A DNA stretch of 64,000 nucleotides from Rhodamnia argentea (taxonomy: Eukaryota; Streptophyta; Magnoliopsida; Myrtales; Myrtaceae). A program made the translations under genes and the position numbers. The stretch is from positions 26,088,178 through 26,152,177 of the forward strand of contig NC_063158.1 in NCBI RefSeq assembly GCF_020921035.1. Reading direction: 5' to 3'. Within the stretch, counting starts at the first letter, position 1. Every line of letters begins with the position of its first letter. This document shows, piece by piece, positions 30,014 through 41,677 of the stretch. The notes under the pieces were generated by a model that had not been told where the DNA came from, did not search any database, and saw nothing but the letters and a program-made list of their open reading frames with translations.

Positions 30014-33000
30014 TCAATCGCCATTTATTTTAAGGCCGTCCAGCGAGTCAGGCATCCCACTTCCGTTTTCAAACTTCTGTAGCTCGGATTCTATTGTTTT
30101 AGCGATCTCCGTCCCTTCTGCAGCGGCCTCAGGCAGAGCAACATGGAAAGAGCCCTGTTTGATGGGTTGGACGGGTTCACGGAGCAGAAATTGGTCGTTG
30201 ATGTAGCTGTAAAGCTGTTGGTGAAAGGGATGGTCCAGGGAGTAGCAATTTTCCGGTCCGTATGTCGAATGCCGACCAGACCCCGATCCTTCCCCCTTGC
30301 AAAAATGTGGGAGGGAACTGTAATCCATTATCTACAAGGGGAGTACAAGAAGCAATACTCAGAATTAGAGGAAGTCATAATAATCATCATGAGTGCCACG
30401 GAATTGGAGACACCTAAATGAGTTGGATGAGCCCATGTTCGATGAAAAGTAGGAATTAGAGAAAGAGAGAAAGCCTAATGCCCTTCACTGTATCTAATTA
30501 TTGTACGAGAAGCTAAAAATCCAACCTGGAATTAGAAAAAGAGAGAAAGTTTAATGCCGTTCACTGTATCTAATTATTGTACGAGAAGCTAAAAATCCAA
30601 CCTTTAGTAGATCGTCGCGTCCGGAACCAGGCAACACCTGAACTTTCTTTCTTGTCCTCTCTTGCAAAAGTGGCTTCACAACCTGTTCAAATTTGAAGCT
30701 TTACACAGATGACAAGAGAACACAGACAGCCTCCAAAAGACATTTTTCATGCAACAGGTCAATACTTTTCTATGTGCTTGACATGCTTTGATGCACTTGG
30801 TTTGAGAGAAACTGCCAATTGGAATATAAACTTCCATGGAGGCTTACCTTCCAGCAAGCAGAAAAGATGTATGGAGCATTCGCGATGTAATAGGTATTGG
30901 TCTTCTCAGGGTAGTTCAAGTCATCAACGGTTGATATGATTGTCAACAACTGGACAAACATAAAACAACTTACAGTTAGCAATGAGAGGGATACATGAAG
31001 GCTATGAATTAAAATGCATGTATGAACAAACATCCTTGTCATGAAAAAAAATCACCTCGCCCTATTCTATTTTGTCATAGCACTGCTTATTTGCAATTTC
31101 CATGGGTAGAATGTTAGCAATTACTTGGAAAAACACAGGCCATCTAAAGTACGTTCACGCTTTTAACTTATTTGAAAAGAAACCCACTAAACTAAACATA
31201 ATAGACCAATAAACAAAAGAAATGTATCATCTTTGAGTCCACAAGTATCAGCCCAAGAAGTATTAGTTGGTTAGAAGTCCAGACAATATGAAGTCCGATT
31301 AAAATGGCTAATACTAACTGTGTCGATTAGAGAAACGTGTTTCCCAAGGTAGGATGTCCTCAAGATAACAACCCAAGTACAAAAGTGAAAGTTAAAATCT
31401 GAGAAAATAGCGCAACAAGAGTTAAATCTGAATTATATGCACTTCAAAACAGCGAATTACCTTTATTTGACTAAGGGCTGAAAGCCTCAGGCCAGTCATA
31501 TCTAGAACCTTCAAACAGGTGGTAATAGGTCGCCTGTGCCTCTTGGATGCAGAAGGCTACACCAACAATTGCATGTCAAATTAACGTCTAAATCAGGTCA
31601 TGATATTCCAGAGCTGACATAAGACTCACCAAAATTACACGGTCTCTGTATTCATTGATTTGAATATGTGATTGCACGTAATAATGAACCTGAAAGTAAT
31701 CAAGAATACCAGGTTATCACAAAGTTCGTGAAGTTCGGTGGTTAATAAAGGAAGTACTAAAAGAAAGTACCTGATAGAAGCACTTACCGAAGCTTTGTCG
31801 AAGCTGCTAAGCCCGACCCCGATAGCAAATACTGGGAGTCCCTGTACAATGACTGCTATAAGCATACATCTAATTCACGAAAAATCGCCTAAAACTTTTT
31901 CCTCGGAGAGTGTGACACTATACGATGAATTGGATCATGTGGGTCATTCTATAATATGAATATAGAGATGAAGATTTGGCGTTGAAAATACCTCCTTGGA
32001 GTAACCTGACAATCCGATAAGTTGTGAATCTCGCACACTTCTGTACAAGTCAGCAGGGATAATTGGTTTCTGCCACCAAAGATTCAAAAAAGTGTTAATT
32101 GAAGGTCTCAGACAGTAAGATACTCCCAGACAATCTCAATATGAGATCAAACATATGGATCATGTTCATGAGCTGCGATTAAACCATGATGTCAGAATCC
32201 GTCAATTAAAGCACAACGCAGTCATATGTTCCTCGTGTTCAGTTCTGATCCAGGTGGTAGAAAACTTATGCAAGAAAGTTTGTATATTTCCTGAGAAAAC
32301 TGCTCATTTGACCAAAAGAAAGAATCTTTAGCAGTCAAACAATCGCAAGGTTACATAGTGACATTAGCTAAGAGTTGGAAGTCTGTAAGCATTTGTTTGT
32401 AAAATTACATACAGGCAATAACACATCCACTTCTTACATGCAAATAATCTACAGTTTTACATGTCATTCACTTCAACAGCAGCTGGGGGAAAATGCAAAC
32501 AGAAATCACAATCACTCACTTACAATCCCAAAAATTAGCATGCAAACATCTAAGCAATAACTCTTGGAGAACATGTAAAACTTGAATAGAATGTTAACTT
32601 ACCGACAAAATGTCATCGATCTCATTTTGAACACGCCACTTCAAACAATCCAACAACTGCAAGAAAATGATCAATTCATTTATGAAGGCAACCCTAAGGT
32701 AAAAGTTCCTCGTCATGCGAAAGGACCGCTCTTTCAGGTAGTTGTAATTCTCACCATTTTATGGGCTTTGGCAACATTGCCTTCTCTCGCCTTTAGAAAA
32801 CGCACCAGAGTTTCTTTAGGATACCCTTGATGAACATTCTAATAAAGTCAAAAGATGAATCGAAGAATCTAGTCAGTTCTCGTAAACCAGACCTCAGACA
32901 GGAGAAACATCCATATACCTTAAACAAAATTAAGCGCAGAACAAAGAAAGGGAATAATTCTTGAGTGATAAACTAAGTAAAACTAAATATGATAATAGAG

Positions 33001-34558
33001 CCATGCTTCTATTGTAAATCATAAATCTTTTTTCAGCGACTGATAAACTACTCTGCTGAAAGACGTGGACAATATCCTAGGAAAGAGGAGGAGGAGGCCA
33101 TAAACTTCTGTTGCCTGTAGAACTATTCCATGTCCTATTTCAACCAGTGGTGCAGAAAACTCGAAAAGGCAAATGATTTTTCTTTCTGCATCTTGACAGA
33201 AAGTTTTGCAACCTGTATTGAAAGTCTGTACATAGTCATCTTTGGCAGAACTAAGTACTTATTAGAGTTGCACCAAAAGATTGAATAGTGGTGGAATACA
33301 GAGAAATTGTCTCCTACATATGTGCGTGGATCAGATGCTGATAGCCTGAATAGTTTAAGAGAAGAGAGTCATATCTTTACTTGTATTTTATTTTTTTTCT
33401 TGCAGCATATGCACTTTCCAACATTGATAGGAAGCTACAACCTAGGTCATTGTAAGAGGCGGCTTGATTTGGGAGATGGTGGGTAGGGGCCACTAACATT
33501 AGGCCTTACCAAAGGCTGATGAAAAAAAGGTTGGTAATCATATCGAAGCACCCTGTCTAAGAATATCCATCTCATCTGAACCTCAACGTGTTTGGCTAAG
33601 CTTCATGATTCAGTTTAGAATCTACTAGATAGCATCAAATTCATAAACTCATACCTTCCCTGGGCAACCCAATATCATGCTCCAATCCATGAAATGCCAC
33701 AACTTACTGTTTTGTTCACCTAATATCGATGCTACTGATTGCCTGAGCATGCCAATCCCTCTCGTTCTCTAGAAAAACTAAGGGAAGGGAAGGGAATGCA
33801 AAAAACAGAGAACTTCCCTCGAACACAAGAACTCGAACACAAGAACAAGCTTGCCAGATGAACAAAAACTGTTAATTTATTCAAGGCTCTGACTGTCGAG
33901 CTCTAATCACGAAACTAGATCAACTCTTTTATCAAATGAAAATGCAAACGAAACAATAGATCCTTCACAACTAAGAATCAGACAACAGTAATTCGAATGA
34001 ACCCAAAAACTCAAATACAGTCCAGGCCGAGTATCATCCTACCACCCAGATCAAGACAATCTTTCTATCGCAAGATTTGAACAATCAAGTCCCAGAAAGA
34101 GATTATTCCCCTAATAGCTAATTGAACTGACGGCCATCAATTACACTCAGCATTTCCAACTTTAATAAAGCAAGAAGATTCAAAACTAGGTACCCAAAAT
34201 CGCCACTACAGAACAATCCAAGAAAAGCACAAGAAAAGCTCAAACGATCTCGCCTCTGTATGAGCACAGATCAGAATATACCCAGAAACGAGAAAAAGAA
34301 GCCAAAATGCGAACCTCGAATGTTCTCATCAACAGCTCCTCAACTGCCAGCAAAAGCCCAAGAAACAAAAAAAATGAATTAAGACAAAAAAGGAAGATCA
34401 AGAAAACTAAAGCGAGAATGCGAGAATCTACCGGCGGACTGAAAGCATCGAAGCAAAAGCGCATCAAGACTAGAAAAAGCAACAACCCAAAGATTTAACT
34501 GACCTCGATCCATCAAAGCTTGGAGCTCGTTGATCGCTTCCTGAGAAACTGTAGCCAT
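30014..34558 (-). CDS. SEC14-like (CRAL-TRIO) phosphatidylinositol transfer protein
   Basis: Proteins of this family carry or present phosphatidylinositol and other lipids between membranes. Eleven exons on the minus strand read in frame: 34504-34558, 34315-34343, 32755-32838, 32603-32656, 31992-32069, 31788-31841, 31630-31689, 31461-31556, 30848-30949, 30602-30682, 30014-30331. They give 336 residues. The N-terminal helical CRAL-TRIO-N part contains YPKETLVRFLKAREGNVAKAH. The lipid-binding part contains GLPVFAIGVGLSSFDKAS, RPITTCLKVLDMTGLRLS, DDLNYPEKTNTYYIANAPYI and FSACWKVVKPLL. The C-terminal tail has CYSLDHPFHQQLY and KQGSFHV, features I recall from the At1g55840/At5g47730 group. All introns are GT-AG. 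Intron 2 is the largest (about 1.5 kb). Intron 10 has a tandem duplication that copies the exon-10 donor site. Confidence 0.93.
30452..30603 (-). repeat. 76-bp tandem duplication spanning a splice donor
   Basis: Copies 30452-30527 and 30528-30603 are nearly identical. On the minus strand the copy nearer the exon includes the last two bases of exon 10 and its GT donor. The other copy therefore repeats AGGTTGG inside the intron, directly after a pyrimidine-rich CTCTCTTTTTCTAATTCC. Confidence 0.88.
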
Positions 34559-34726
34559 GACTCTTTTCTTATTTTTTTCCCTTCAGCAGCCCAGTAAAAG
34601 AAATGCAACGACCAAGAAATTTTTCGCCAGTTCAATCCATCTTGCTCTCGCACCGCTGTACCATTCAAGCCTCTCAGTACTTTCTTGACTTCTTTTCACC
34701 ACTGGTAAGTCTGTCTACCCGCAAAG

Positions 34727-34769
34727 AAAGAGAGAGACAGACAGACAGAGGAGAGAGAGAGAGAGAGAG
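34727..34769 (-). repeat. (CT)n-rich leader of SEC14-like gene
   Basis: A GA-rich run on the plus strand (CT-rich on the coding strand), including CAGA repeats, lies about 170-210 bases upstream of the SEC14-like start codon, matching the leader pattern of other genes here. Confidence 0.7.
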
Positions 34770-34859
34770 GTCAATAGAGATGGGCCAGAGGAAGTTGTCA
34801 TCATTTGGTAGGAGAGAGAGCTTTTATACTTAGATTTAGATCTCATAAAACATTGGAAC

Positions 34860-35530
34860 TCATCCATGTCTTCTTTCTTAAAAATAATAACATAACGTTT
34901 CTGAAAAACATTTTGCAAGAAGCCGTTTAAAAAAAAAATGACGATATTTTTCGACGTTTAGCTGAAATTTTAAAATAAATTGAAAAATATTTTTTCTCAT
35001 ATATCACTCGCAAAATCTGGATTCTTCATTTGAAAAAGCTGCGAAATTTGCAAGAAATCGGCGAAAATTTTTAGGAGGTGGGTTTATTTTGATTTGTGTT
35101 TGCTGAATATACTCCAAATAACTGATAAAAAGGGGAATTCTTAAAATGAAAAAAAAAGGATGAAAGATCAGAAAGCAAAAAATGGAAGCTGCGGAATCTC
35201 CCAGCTCACGTACTCCTTTGGAGCCTTTTTGCTTTAATTGATGGTGGCGTGGCTCTTCACCACAAGCTCCCCTTTTCTCTTCTCTTCACTGCTTTTGTGG
35301 TCTTTTTTTCCACCAACCGATCTGGACCGTTCATCCTGTTGACCCCACACGGTGTTGACGTACTTTTCTCACCCTCTTGATTAAGAAAGGTTCTTCCACT
35401 CACCGACCGCATTAATCATAGCATGTCAAGTTCTTAAGATTTGGACCAAAAAAAAAAAAAAAAAAGTTCTTAAGATAAGCTTTTTAATAAGGATCTATTT
35501 TATGCCGCTTTTTCTAAGTACGTTTCGTTT
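34860..35530. other. intergenic, upstream of SEC14-like gene
   Basis: The DNA is AT-rich. 34860-35060 resembles the ends of the TIR family seen at 42999-45097 (gaaaaacattttgcaag, gacgatatttttcgacgtttagctgaaattt). No gene is visible. Confidence 0.4.
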
Positions 35531-35830
35531 TTTTTTTTTCGAAATCGTGAAAATTTTCGAATGGCTTTTTTTTTTAGGGTCGAATATGACTTTGCACGTC
35601 GATGTTTATGCATTAGGAATATTTCGAATGTTCAATATTGAAATAAAATCAAATAAGAAGCACCGGAGGAAAAAGAAGAAGTAGGTAGCTATCACTCTTA
35701 ATAAGCTTTAAGCTAGTGATACTACATCTGAATTTATTTTACGGTCTTACAAATCTATATGTCCACATTTATGCACTGGAAATATTTTGATTATTCAATA
35801 CTTAAATACCCTCGACCAACCATACATACA

Positions 35831-35862
<32 letters not shown>

Positions 35863-35965
35863 CATAGATGGACTCCAGCTCTAAGAACATGTGTAGAATA
35901 CCAATGTATTGTTTTCGAGCGGTGTTGTATTTATCGCATCATGCATAAAATAAGCCGATATAATA
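35530..35965. repeat. gene-less remnant of the duplicated prolamin-like unit
   Basis: 35540-35730 matches the upstream flank of the prolamin-like genes (attttcgaatggctt, cacgtcgatgtttatgcattaggaatattt, agcaccggaggaaaaagaag, tatcactcttaataagcttt). 35730-35965 matches 39590-39740 and 45100-45215 (atagatggactccagctc, gtagaataccaa, gtgttgtatttatcgcatcatgcataaaa). The transposon that interrupts this junction in the other units is absent here, so this copy keeps the older, empty arrangement. Confidence 0.75.
35821..35866 (+). repeat. (CATA)n microsatellite
   Basis: About eleven tandem CATA units inside the remnant unit; the paralogous stretches near 39640 and 45140 lack the expansion. Confidence 0.9.
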
Positions 35966-36199
35966 TCTTAATTTGTTTTTTTAATGTAGTCCTTTTCTGG
36001 TTTAATGGAAGGAGAAGGATCAACAAATGGATGTTTTGAGTCCTAGTGCCCGACGAGACTTTTCTCAAAAGAAAAAAGAAAGAAAAGAAGCCGAGTCAAA
36101 CACGCATTCTATCAAGAAAAGAGAAGGAAAGTCCATTTACATTCAAAATAATAACAGCGCGCTTCCTAAGAAGATAAACCTAGGTCTCCTCTCTATGAT

Positions 36200-36487
36200 C
36201 AGCGCGCACGACAGCACTTCTCCAGAAGTATTTTTAAGCAGAAATCTTTTTAGTAACACAATTGTTAGAGCATAAATCCGTTTAGTTACATAAGTTCATT
36301 TTTCTACTTCTGGAGTATTTTTTTCTCCAGAAGTAGTTTTGGAGCCACTTGATAAAGTAACAAAAAAAAAAAAAATAGTTCTCTTCAAAAGTAGAAAAAT
36401 CAACTTCCGCTTAAAAGTAGAAGTAGAAAAATCAATTTTTGGCCAGAAGTTGATTTCTAGAGTAGAAGTGTTGCCATGCGCATATAC
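36200..36487. mobile_element. MITE with terminal inverted repeats and inner hairpin
   Basis: The left end reads GCGCACGACAGCACTTCTCCAGAAGT and the right end, reverse complemented, reads GCGCATGGCAACACTTCTA..CTAGAA, so the ends are imperfect inverted repeats. Inside, 36304-36315 and 36325-36336 are perfect 12-base inverted copies (ctacttctggag / ctccagaagtag) with a 9-base loop. No coding frame is present. Confidence 0.6.
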
Positions 36488-36689
36488 AAAAGAGAGGTGA
36501 TCCACCAAATGCGGGGTTCGCAAAATCATCGGATGATTTAAGTAGTCTTCTCCATGTCGTAATTTGCATAGTATTATTTATTGGGTTATCAGCATCATAA
36601 TAATGTGGAGAGAAGATAAATAATGATGCTCCCGTAGTATATCAGGTCGGTGATTGCGAAGTCCTACTGGGAATTTTAAGTTCTAACAC

Positions 36690-36935
36690 ATTCCGTCTAT
36701 ATTGTGTTAAATGAATGATTTACAAAATACTTTTCTAAGAATGATTGTATGTATCGCTTGAAATAATTACTTGATGGAAAAAATTTTCATTGTCGGCATC
36801 AACTTATTTCTAAACATTTTCGTGGACGATAGAACATATTTTCCGTTCATTTATTTTTGTGAACTGTTCAAGCTATCATCATTTTTAGAAAATATTTTCT
36901 AAAAAATTCGTTTTTCGCAAAACAAACGAACCCCA
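36690..36935. repeat. MITE-like relic ending in a TTTCGC..AAACAAACGAA terminus
   Basis: The right end (ttttcgcaaaacaaacgaacccc) matches the termini of the TIR family at 37941-39585, 42999-45097 and 55188-56511. The inner part matches 8590-8770 in reverse complement. Confidence 0.5.
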
Positions 36936-37181
36936 AAGGAGTTCCATAGTTTCACCTACTGTTTAGATTATGATGCAGATTAGGTTTTTCAAAATGAAGA
37001 ATTAAGAAACCGATATAATCAGATGATCATAATGCACTACCTTAATGTAATGAAGTAACAATGACCCTCCTTATTCCAATTTATGACATATTGAACGTAG
37101 ATCCTGTTTTTTTTATTAGCATACGTGCCCAAAACTTTCACATAGCAAGTGATCCATCTACATTAGGAAGAAGCTGGTGCA

Positions 37182-37531
37182 TCAGTGCCCTAGGACGAAA
37201 GAATTACAGCGTTTCCATGCGTTTAAGCTTCTCTTCAGATAGTCAGCGGTGCGAGCATAGAATTTGTCGTTGCTGAGGACGACGTCGACGAATTCCGAGT
37301 GGCATGGATCCCCCATCTCCACCAGGATACCGCCGCAAGAGTCGCTCACCTCAGGGCCATCGTGGAAGATGATGTGGAAGAGCTGCAGCCCGCATGGCTG
37401 AGTCATTTTCTTGATGCACGCCTCGAGGGAGACATCGGATCCTGGCGCCGGTTCAACGGCAGCAAGCGCTGGCGTCAAACCACTATCCAAACAAGGAGGA
37501 GCACGGAAGAGACGATTTTGGACTCGGCCAT
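37182..37531 (-). pseudogene. prolamin-like small secreted protein gene, broken copy 1
   Basis: The copy aligns along its whole length with the intact genes at 42229-42579 and 45869-46219. The start (37529-37531, MAESKIVSSVLLLV) is kept, but one base is missing near the end of the signal peptide relative to the intact copy at 45869, so the frame runs into TGA; the mature part (ALAAVEPAPGSDVSLEACI...) continues in another frame. One of the two adjacent cysteines is also changed (SCGGI instead of SCCGI), which would remove a disulfide. The rest of the mature part is well kept, so the loss looks recent. A TATA-like TATAAAAA lies near 37636-37644. Confidence 0.82.
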
Positions 37532-38154
37532 GTTTGGTTGAGAGATTTCTATCTGTTCATTTTCTTTTGTTTTCACGTTTGTGTTGTATTTAGGACGTTA
37601 TTTGGAGGAAGTGTTCGAGAGAAGATGCGGTTGTTCTTTTTATAGGGTTATGACCAAAAGGTTACACTGGCATATCTATTGACGTTTCAATAAGATCCTT
37701 CAGTCTCTGCTGCTTTTTGCAACTACTTTTCACGTTTCCTTCAAAACTTTGAAGCAAAGGACAATATTTTTCATTTTTTTTTGCTATGGGCAAGATTTTC
37801 AAATTACTTCACATGTCGATATTATGCGTTGGGAATATTTCAAACAATGAATATTTAAATAAAATCAAATGACAAGCACTATAGGGAAAAAGGGGGAGTA
37901 ACTATCACTCTTAACAAACTTTTAGCTAGTAATACTATGACTTCGTTTGTTTCGCAAAAAATGCGACATTTTTGAAAAATATTTTTTCATAAGTAATTTG
38001 GATGAAACTTGAAAATGAATTGATTTTATTTTTGTCATTTGATATGGAAAATGTGATTTGATTTTTTGAGGAGCTAGTCACTTGTGCATGGGCAGCTGGC
38101 GAATCGGGTATCGGCACTAGAGTTTTGGGTCCGGCCTCGATGGATCCGATCCAA

Positions 38155-38992
38155 GAGAAATGTTGTCTAAGAAGTCTTGAACCTATTGCACTTTTGTCAA
38201 TTCCGTTCTAAATCTTTTAATTTTACTAATTGTACCTTAACCATTTTTACGTTTTGCCAATTAAGTCCATTTAGCCAATTTTAGTAAAAAAAAAATTGCC
38301 GACGTGGACACCGACCATCCTACATGGCACGACTGGTGCCGACGTGAATAATTTTTATTAATATTTTAGTATTTTAAGAATAATTTATTATTTTTTAATG
38401 TTTTCATTTCTAGAAATATTGAAATATTTTTAAAAAAACTAAGTTAGATTCTTTGTGTGAGAAATTAAATTATATTAATAAATAAAAGAGAAATATATGT
38501 TTTTTAAAAAAACTTAAATGAACAGTTGGGGCCATGTTGCAGGACTTCATGAAGGCCCAAACGATCTCTGTCGGTCCTTACTGGTGGCAGCCATCGGTGA
38601 GGGCTTGGCCTCATCCATTTATTTGATGGGTTTTTTTTTCTTTTTCTTTTTCTTTTTTAAATTTTAAATTTTAAATTTTTTAATTTATTTTATTTTTTTG
38701 ACAAAAAATATAATTTAAAAAAAAAGATAAAAATCTAATTTAGTTGTATTTTTTATTTCTTGAAGAGAAAAATAAAAAATTAATAAAAATTTATTAAAAA
38801 TTGTCTATGGTAACGTCAATCTTGCCATGTATGACAACTAGTCTCCACGTCGGTTATTTCTGATCAAAATTGATCGGATAGACCTAATTGACGAACCATA
38901 AAAAGGGTTAGGACTCAATTGGCAAAATTAAAAAATTTAGGATTAAATTGACAACAGTGCAATAAGTTTAGAATATTTTGGACAATTTTTCC
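38155..38992. mobile_element. nested MULE-like TIR element
   Basis: The termini are inverted repeats over 100 bases or more: the left starts GAGAAATGTTGTCTAAGAAG, the right in reverse complement starts GGAAAAATTGTCCAAAATAT, and both continue with '..ttattgca.t.ttgtcaatt', '..cctaa..tttttaatttt'. The flanks are ccgatccaa and ccgacccgg, a degraded 9-base target duplication. The paralogous site at about 43254 is uninterrupted (ccgactcgg), so this insertion came after the duplication. Mobile family as at 41062-41677. Confidence 0.72.
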
Positions 38993-38994
38993 CC

Positions 38995-39420
38995 GACCCG
39001 GGCTCCAAGGATTGGGGCAGAGGCACCTATGTCTCGATAGACCCGAGTACGGGCATCGCCAGAGCACGGCCTCCATGGACCCGAGCACGACCATTGGCTC
39101 AGCCTTAATGGACCCGACCACGAGCTTGGGTGCTAGGGCATTGGGCACGAGTACGGGTATCGGGCCTTTGGGCTAGGCCTCGATGAACTTGGGGATGAGC
39201 ATTAGGGGCCTTCGCCCAAGCACCACGAGGTCCTAGCCTCGACCTTGATGGATCTAGGCGCGAGTGTCAAGGATCCGTGTATGGGCACCGGCACGAACAC
39301 CATGGTCATGGGCATGGCCTCGATGAACCCGAGCCTAGGTGCTGGAGACCTGGTCATGGATGTCGACGATCCGAGAACCAACGTTGCCCTTTCCGTGTCT
39401 TAGTGCAGAGTTCCATGTCC
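38995..39420. repeat. GC-rich degenerate tandem repeat
   Basis: Irregular repeats of words like ctcgatggacccgagcacg and gggcaccgggcct recur every 30-60 bases. The paralogous block is at 43195-43690. Neither the plus nor the minus strand gives a convincing protein. Confidence 0.6.
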
Positions 39421-39589
39421 AATTGCCTATAGGTAGCCATATATTATGGAAATGATATCTAAATTTTTTAAGAGAAAGTCATTTTCCTTAATTTAAGTAT
39501 AGATTTTTCATTGACTCATTTTTCTAAGCAAACCAAATATCAGAAAATATTTTTCAAAAAAATATTTTTCGCGAAACAAATAGAGCATA

Positions 39590-41061
39590 TATATGAATTT
39601 ATCATACAGTCTTACTAATCATGTACAACAAAATAGATGGACTCCAGCTCCGAGAAATTGTGTAGAATACCAAGGTACACTTATCGAGTGGTGTTATGTT
39701 TATCGCATCATGCATAAAACAAGCCGATTTAATAAAGACTTGAATTGCTCTTATTTTCTCAAAAAAAGCCAAATCAAACACAGCAATTATAGGCCATTGA
39801 ATCCAAAGGCAAAATATCTTGTTCGTCCGATCAATTTTAAAATTCATTTTGTTAACGAGTATTTTGTTGAACTATTGCATTACATTAAAAATAACGAACT
39901 CTTTTACTGAGGTGCCAAGTACTTTTGGGACACTGATTTACATGTTAAAAAAATGCAACGGATAATCGGTTAAGCGACACTTGTAGACTTTTAACGCAAT
40001 TTACTAAAGCATGATTGTAAATTTCACCGTTAATTAAGAAAATTTACAACAAATGGGGATTATAACTTAAAGATAAGCTCCATAGACTTATGAACTTGAA
40101 ACCAACGTCGCGATCATTAGGTAAATTTACTCGGGATACAAAAGGGAGAGTTCCAATAAATTTAGATTGCTTACCATTTATCGATAGATGTTGCCATGAT
40201 TTGGACCTTCGAGCTTGCAAGGACTTGAGGTCGACAGATGGATGCGTTGCTTCCTATTGTACAACTGAAAGAAAAGTGTACAAAAAGGAATATTTGAAAA
40301 AAAAAATCCATATCATCATGAAAATATAAATCTGTCTGTATTAATCAAAACAAGGAAAATTTTAAATAAAGACTTGAATTGCTCTTATTTTCTCAAAAAA
40401 AGGCTTGGAATGGATTTTACTTCAAATAATGGTCCGAAATTCCTTTATTATTTCAAAAAAAGGCGTGATCAAGAGAATTTTCCTCATTTTTTTTTTTTAG
40501 ATTTTGTTTCTTTCTTTTTACTTTTTTTCCCTTCCTTCTCACCGGCCTCGCCCGCAGCCAGCTAGGCAACCCTATTTCAATTAATGAGAGCATTTCATGC
40601 CCTTATTCAAAAACAAAATCTACTTCAAGCTCTTATTTGGAATTTTCGCTCAAAACAATGATATTCTATTCAATTACCTTATCTTGTTCTCCATTATTTT
40701 TCATATAAACTTTATTTCCTCTATTTTACTTACTAATGTGCTCAAACGAATTTATATGAAGTTTTTTTTTTTTTTTTTGTAATGGGTATGGTCCATGTTA
40801 GCGATCTTTGTTAATCAAATATCTTAAATATAAGCTATAATCATAAAGAATTCACATATTTACCCAAAGAATTCCCCTGAAGATATTCAACTAAATGCTT
40901 GAATGATTACAAGGGGTTATTAGAGATTGAACTTTAGAGAGACACTTTAGATGAATGGACTTTACAAATATTCGGGTACTAAAATTCCATCATTAGAATT
41001 ATTTTTGAGATAACCAACGTCAAAAGATTCTAGTAAAATAGCATGAGAACATGTGAACTTC
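39590..41061. repeat. intergenic part of duplicated unit (copy A)
   Basis: 39590-39740 and 40840-41061 match 45100-45215 and 45235-45440 of the next unit (for example cccaaagaattcccctga.a.atattcaac and ggggttattagagattgaac). The part in between (39740-40840) has no match in copy B and no gene; it contains two copies of a 'cttgaattgctcttattttctcaaaaaaa' stretch (about 39737 and 40373). Confidence 0.65.
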
Positions 41062-41677
41062 GGGAAAAATGTCCAAAAGTCTTAAATATATTGCATTGGT
41101 GTCAATTCAGTTCTAAACCTTTTACATTTGTACCAATTAAGTCTATCTAGCCAATTTTGGCCATAAATCGTTGACATGGACACCTGTCGTCCCACGTAAC
41201 GTGGCCTTCGCTGACATGGATATTTTTTATTTTTTAATTTTTTTCCTCTATCTTTTCTATACTTTTTTTTTTATCTTGGGCCAGCGACCCTCGTCGGAAT
41301 TGGGCGAGAAGCGCGATGCCATTTCCAAATCTGGCCAAGCGAGGGTGTCACGGCCATCGTGGGGGCTGGGCAAGGGTCGCGACGCCCTTGCCTGGGGCCA
41401 GCAAGGATTGCGGGCGATCTTTGTCGGCCCTCAATTAAAAAAGTGTGTAGAAAAGAAAAAGGAGAAAAAAAAAGAAAAACAAAAAAAAATTAAAATATAA
41501 AAGTCATTAAAAAAAATCTACGTTAGCGCCAGCCATACCACGCAGGACAACCAGCATTCACGCTAGCGATTTTCAATAAAAATTGACCGAATGGACTCAA
41601 TTGACATAAATGCAAAAAGTTTATGACTTAATTGGCACAAATACAATAGTTTTAGGACTATTTTGACCCTTTTTTCC
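41062..41677. mobile_element. MULE-like non-autonomous TIR element with target duplication
   Basis: The 616-base element starts GGGAAAAATGTCCAAAAGTC and ends, in reverse complement, GGAAAAAAGGGTCAAAATAG, with longer sub-terminal similarity. It is flanked by tgtgaacttc (41052-41061) and tgtaaacttc (41678-41687), a 10-base direct repeat with one mismatch, as expected for Mutator-like insertion (9-10 bases). The paralogous unit has the empty site (gtgtaaacttctc at about 45440). The core is GC-rich (gccaagcgagggt, cgcgacgcccttgcc). There is no transposase. Confidence 0.82.

Larger units (their letters stand above)
37941..39585. mobile_element. TIR element carrying GC-rich degenerate repeats, copy 1
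   Basis: Left end CTTCGTTTGTTTCGCAAAAA and right end (reverse complement) CTCTATTTGTTTCGCGAAAAA are inverted repeats. The interior holds a GC-rich degenerate tandem repeat (38090-38145 and 38995-39420) and is itself split by a second element (38155-38992). It lies at the junction that is uninterrupted at about 35730 in the remnant unit. No transposase was seen. A host-gene origin of the cargo is not established. Confidence 0.65.

Noticed and set aside
36304-36336. Hairpin as a microRNA precursor or terminator
   Set aside because: The 12-base stem is too short for a plant microRNA foldback and lies inside a MITE.
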